Source of the DNA: Deefgea piscis | GTDB taxonomy: Bacteria > Pseudomonadota > Gammaproteobacteria > Burkholderiales > Chitinibacteraceae | Direction: 5' to 3' | Assembly (NCBI RefSeq): GCF_013284055.1 | Contig: NZ_CP054143.1 | Location: 2,232,001 to 2,296,000 of the forward strand | DNA: 64,000 nt | In this document: piece after piece, positions 63,376 through 64,000 of the stretch | How positions within the stretch are numbered: the stretch's first letter is position 1 | How the letters are laid out: the number at the start of each line of letters is the position of its first letter | Program-made: the position numbers and the translations under genes | Notes under the pieces: model-generated | What the model was told of the DNA's origin: nothing | The model's database searches: none | Seen by the model: the letters and a program-made list of their open reading frames with translations, nothing else

Positions 63376-63879
63376 TTACATCGTGCGTTTTTGGTTTTTT
63401 TTGATTTTTTGTAGGATGCGATTGAGTTTGAGGCGCGACAATTTTTCAACAAAAATTTTGCCATTCAGATGGTCCATTTCATGTTGAATGCAAATGGCCA
63501 GCAAGCCATCGGCTTCGAGTGTAAGCGGTTGGCCGTGTCGATCGAGTGCTTTAACGGTGAGCGTTTGCGCACGCTCAACTTCTTCGTAAATGCCCGGTAC
63601 CGAGAGGCAGCCTTCTTCGTACGTGGTGTGACCATCGGCAACGATGATTTCTGGGTTGATCAACACCAGCAAGTCGTTTTTATCTTCAGAAATATCGATC
63701 ACAATCAAGCGCTGATGAAAATCAACTTGCGAAGCGGCAAGACCAATGCCTGGAGCGGCGTACATGGTTTCTGCCATGTCATCGATCTGGCGTTGCAGAA
63801 CTGTATCAAAAACAGTCACGGGCTGAGCGATTGTGTGTAAGCGCTCGTCGGGATAGTGCAGAATGTTTAGAATTGCCAT
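63376..63879 (-). CDS. def: Peptide deformylase
   Basis: 167 residues (E. coli 169). All three motifs are present: GIGLAASQV (about 44-52), EGCLSVPG (Cys metal ligand about 90) and QHEMDHLNG (HExxH-type about 132-140). Fe2+/Zn2+ enzyme that removes the formyl group from new proteins. Type I deformylase. First gene of the def-fmt block, 80 bp before fmt. The divergent gene lies outside the window. Confidence 0.97.
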   Translation of the reverse strand: MAILNILHYPDERLHTIAQPVTVFDTVLQRQIDDMAETMYAAPGIGLAASQVDFHQRLIVIDISEDKNDLLVLINPEIIVADGHTTYEEGCLSVPGIYEEVERAQTLTVKALDRHGQPLTLEADGLLAICIQHEMDHLNGKIFVEKLSRLKLNRILQKIKKNQKRTM

Positions 63880-63942
63880 GTGTGCTTGCTAGACCAAAAG
63901 TTGATATGCAGAATTAAAAATAGAGATAATCTATAGCGTTGT

Positions 63943-63948
63943 ATTATA
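63943..63948 (-). promoter_or_regulatory. Possible -10 element of def
   Basis: The minus strand reads TATAAT at 63948-63943, about 64 bp before the def start codon. No good -35 at 17 bp was found, so this is only a partial promoter. The remaining sequence to 64000 shows no gene. Confidence 0.3.
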
Positions 63949-64000
63949 TTCGATATGGGTCGGGGTGGTTGGATATCAAGATCATATCGGTGAACTTCTT

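Noticed and set aside
1-64000. CRISPR array, tRNA or rRNA genes, prophage
   Set aside because: No regularly spaced repeats, no tRNA-like T-loop motif in the gaps and no phage structural genes were seen.

Overview
The window looks like a chromosomal segment of a betaproteobacterium of the order Neisseriales, most likely the Chitinibacteraceae side (Chitinibacter, Deefgea or Iodobacter-like). That placement is inferred from remembered gene order (def-fmt-htpX-rsmB-DUF4390-ntrY-ntrX-trkA-trkH) and from protein style, not from a search. Coding density is high on both strands. Base composition is moderate, with clearly AT-richer islands near 33.4-35.9 kb and 48.0-48.7 kb.

Layout. 1-6.7 kb: a truncated coiled-coil membrane protein, a REP-like palindrome pair, a Tag-like glycosylase, a lipoprotein, the Na+/serine-threonine symporter sstT, an alpha/beta hydrolase-M14 carboxypeptidase pair and a DsbA/ScsC-like thioredoxin-fold protein. 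6.8-7.1 kb: a 271-bp element with 24-bp perfect terminal inverted repeats. 7.4-16.3 kb: a complete respiratory nitrate reductase locus narK-narGHJI followed by a parvulin-type prolyl isomerase. 16.5-18.7 kb: a histidine phosphatase and a convergent DUF2252 protein. 18.8-29.5 kb: a copper/heavy-metal island with a CopZ-like chaperone and CopA ATPase (each behind a CueR-type 19-bp-spacer promoter) and CueR on the plus strand. On the minus strand lies a tripartite RND efflux system (TolC-like, adaptor, CzcA/CusA-like pump) interleaved with small His-rich or metal-binding-looking periplasmic proteins.

29.8-41 kb is mixed accessory DNA: a membrane-protein pair (DUF2157 type), a divergent LysR/SDR pair, an AT-rich subtilase plus beta-barrel-like gene pair, a broken DUF1211 (TMEM175-type) gene, and a secreted esterase bracketed by two copies of a 16-bp repeat/hairpin. 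After these come glmS, a small unknown gene and an AI-2E-family membrane protein. 41.2-53.1 kb: a glycine-zipper protein, a chemoreceptor, a PhzF-like protein, ppc, a structured AT-rich gap that may encode an RNA, murB, mpl, a diguanylate cyclase, a decayed second copy of the inverted-repeat element and a LysE-type exporter. 53.2-63.9 kb, all minus strand: trkH-trkA, ntrX-ntrY, DUF4390, rsmB, htpX, fmt and def.

How the genes work together: NarK supplies nitrate to NarGHI, matured by NarJ, for anaerobic respiration. CueR probably controls copZ and copA for cytoplasmic Cu(I) export, and the RND system handles the periplasm. TrkA gates TrkH potassium uptake. NtrY signals to NtrX, whose central AAA+ domain here has lost its Walker A lysine. 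Def and Fmt handle N-terminal formylation and deformylation. I did not find an obviously new multi-gene defence or metabolic system. The best candidates for something undescribed are the subtilase/barrel pair, the inverted-repeat element family (one copy supplies a stop codon), the possible RNA upstream of murB, and the ATPase-dead NtrX.
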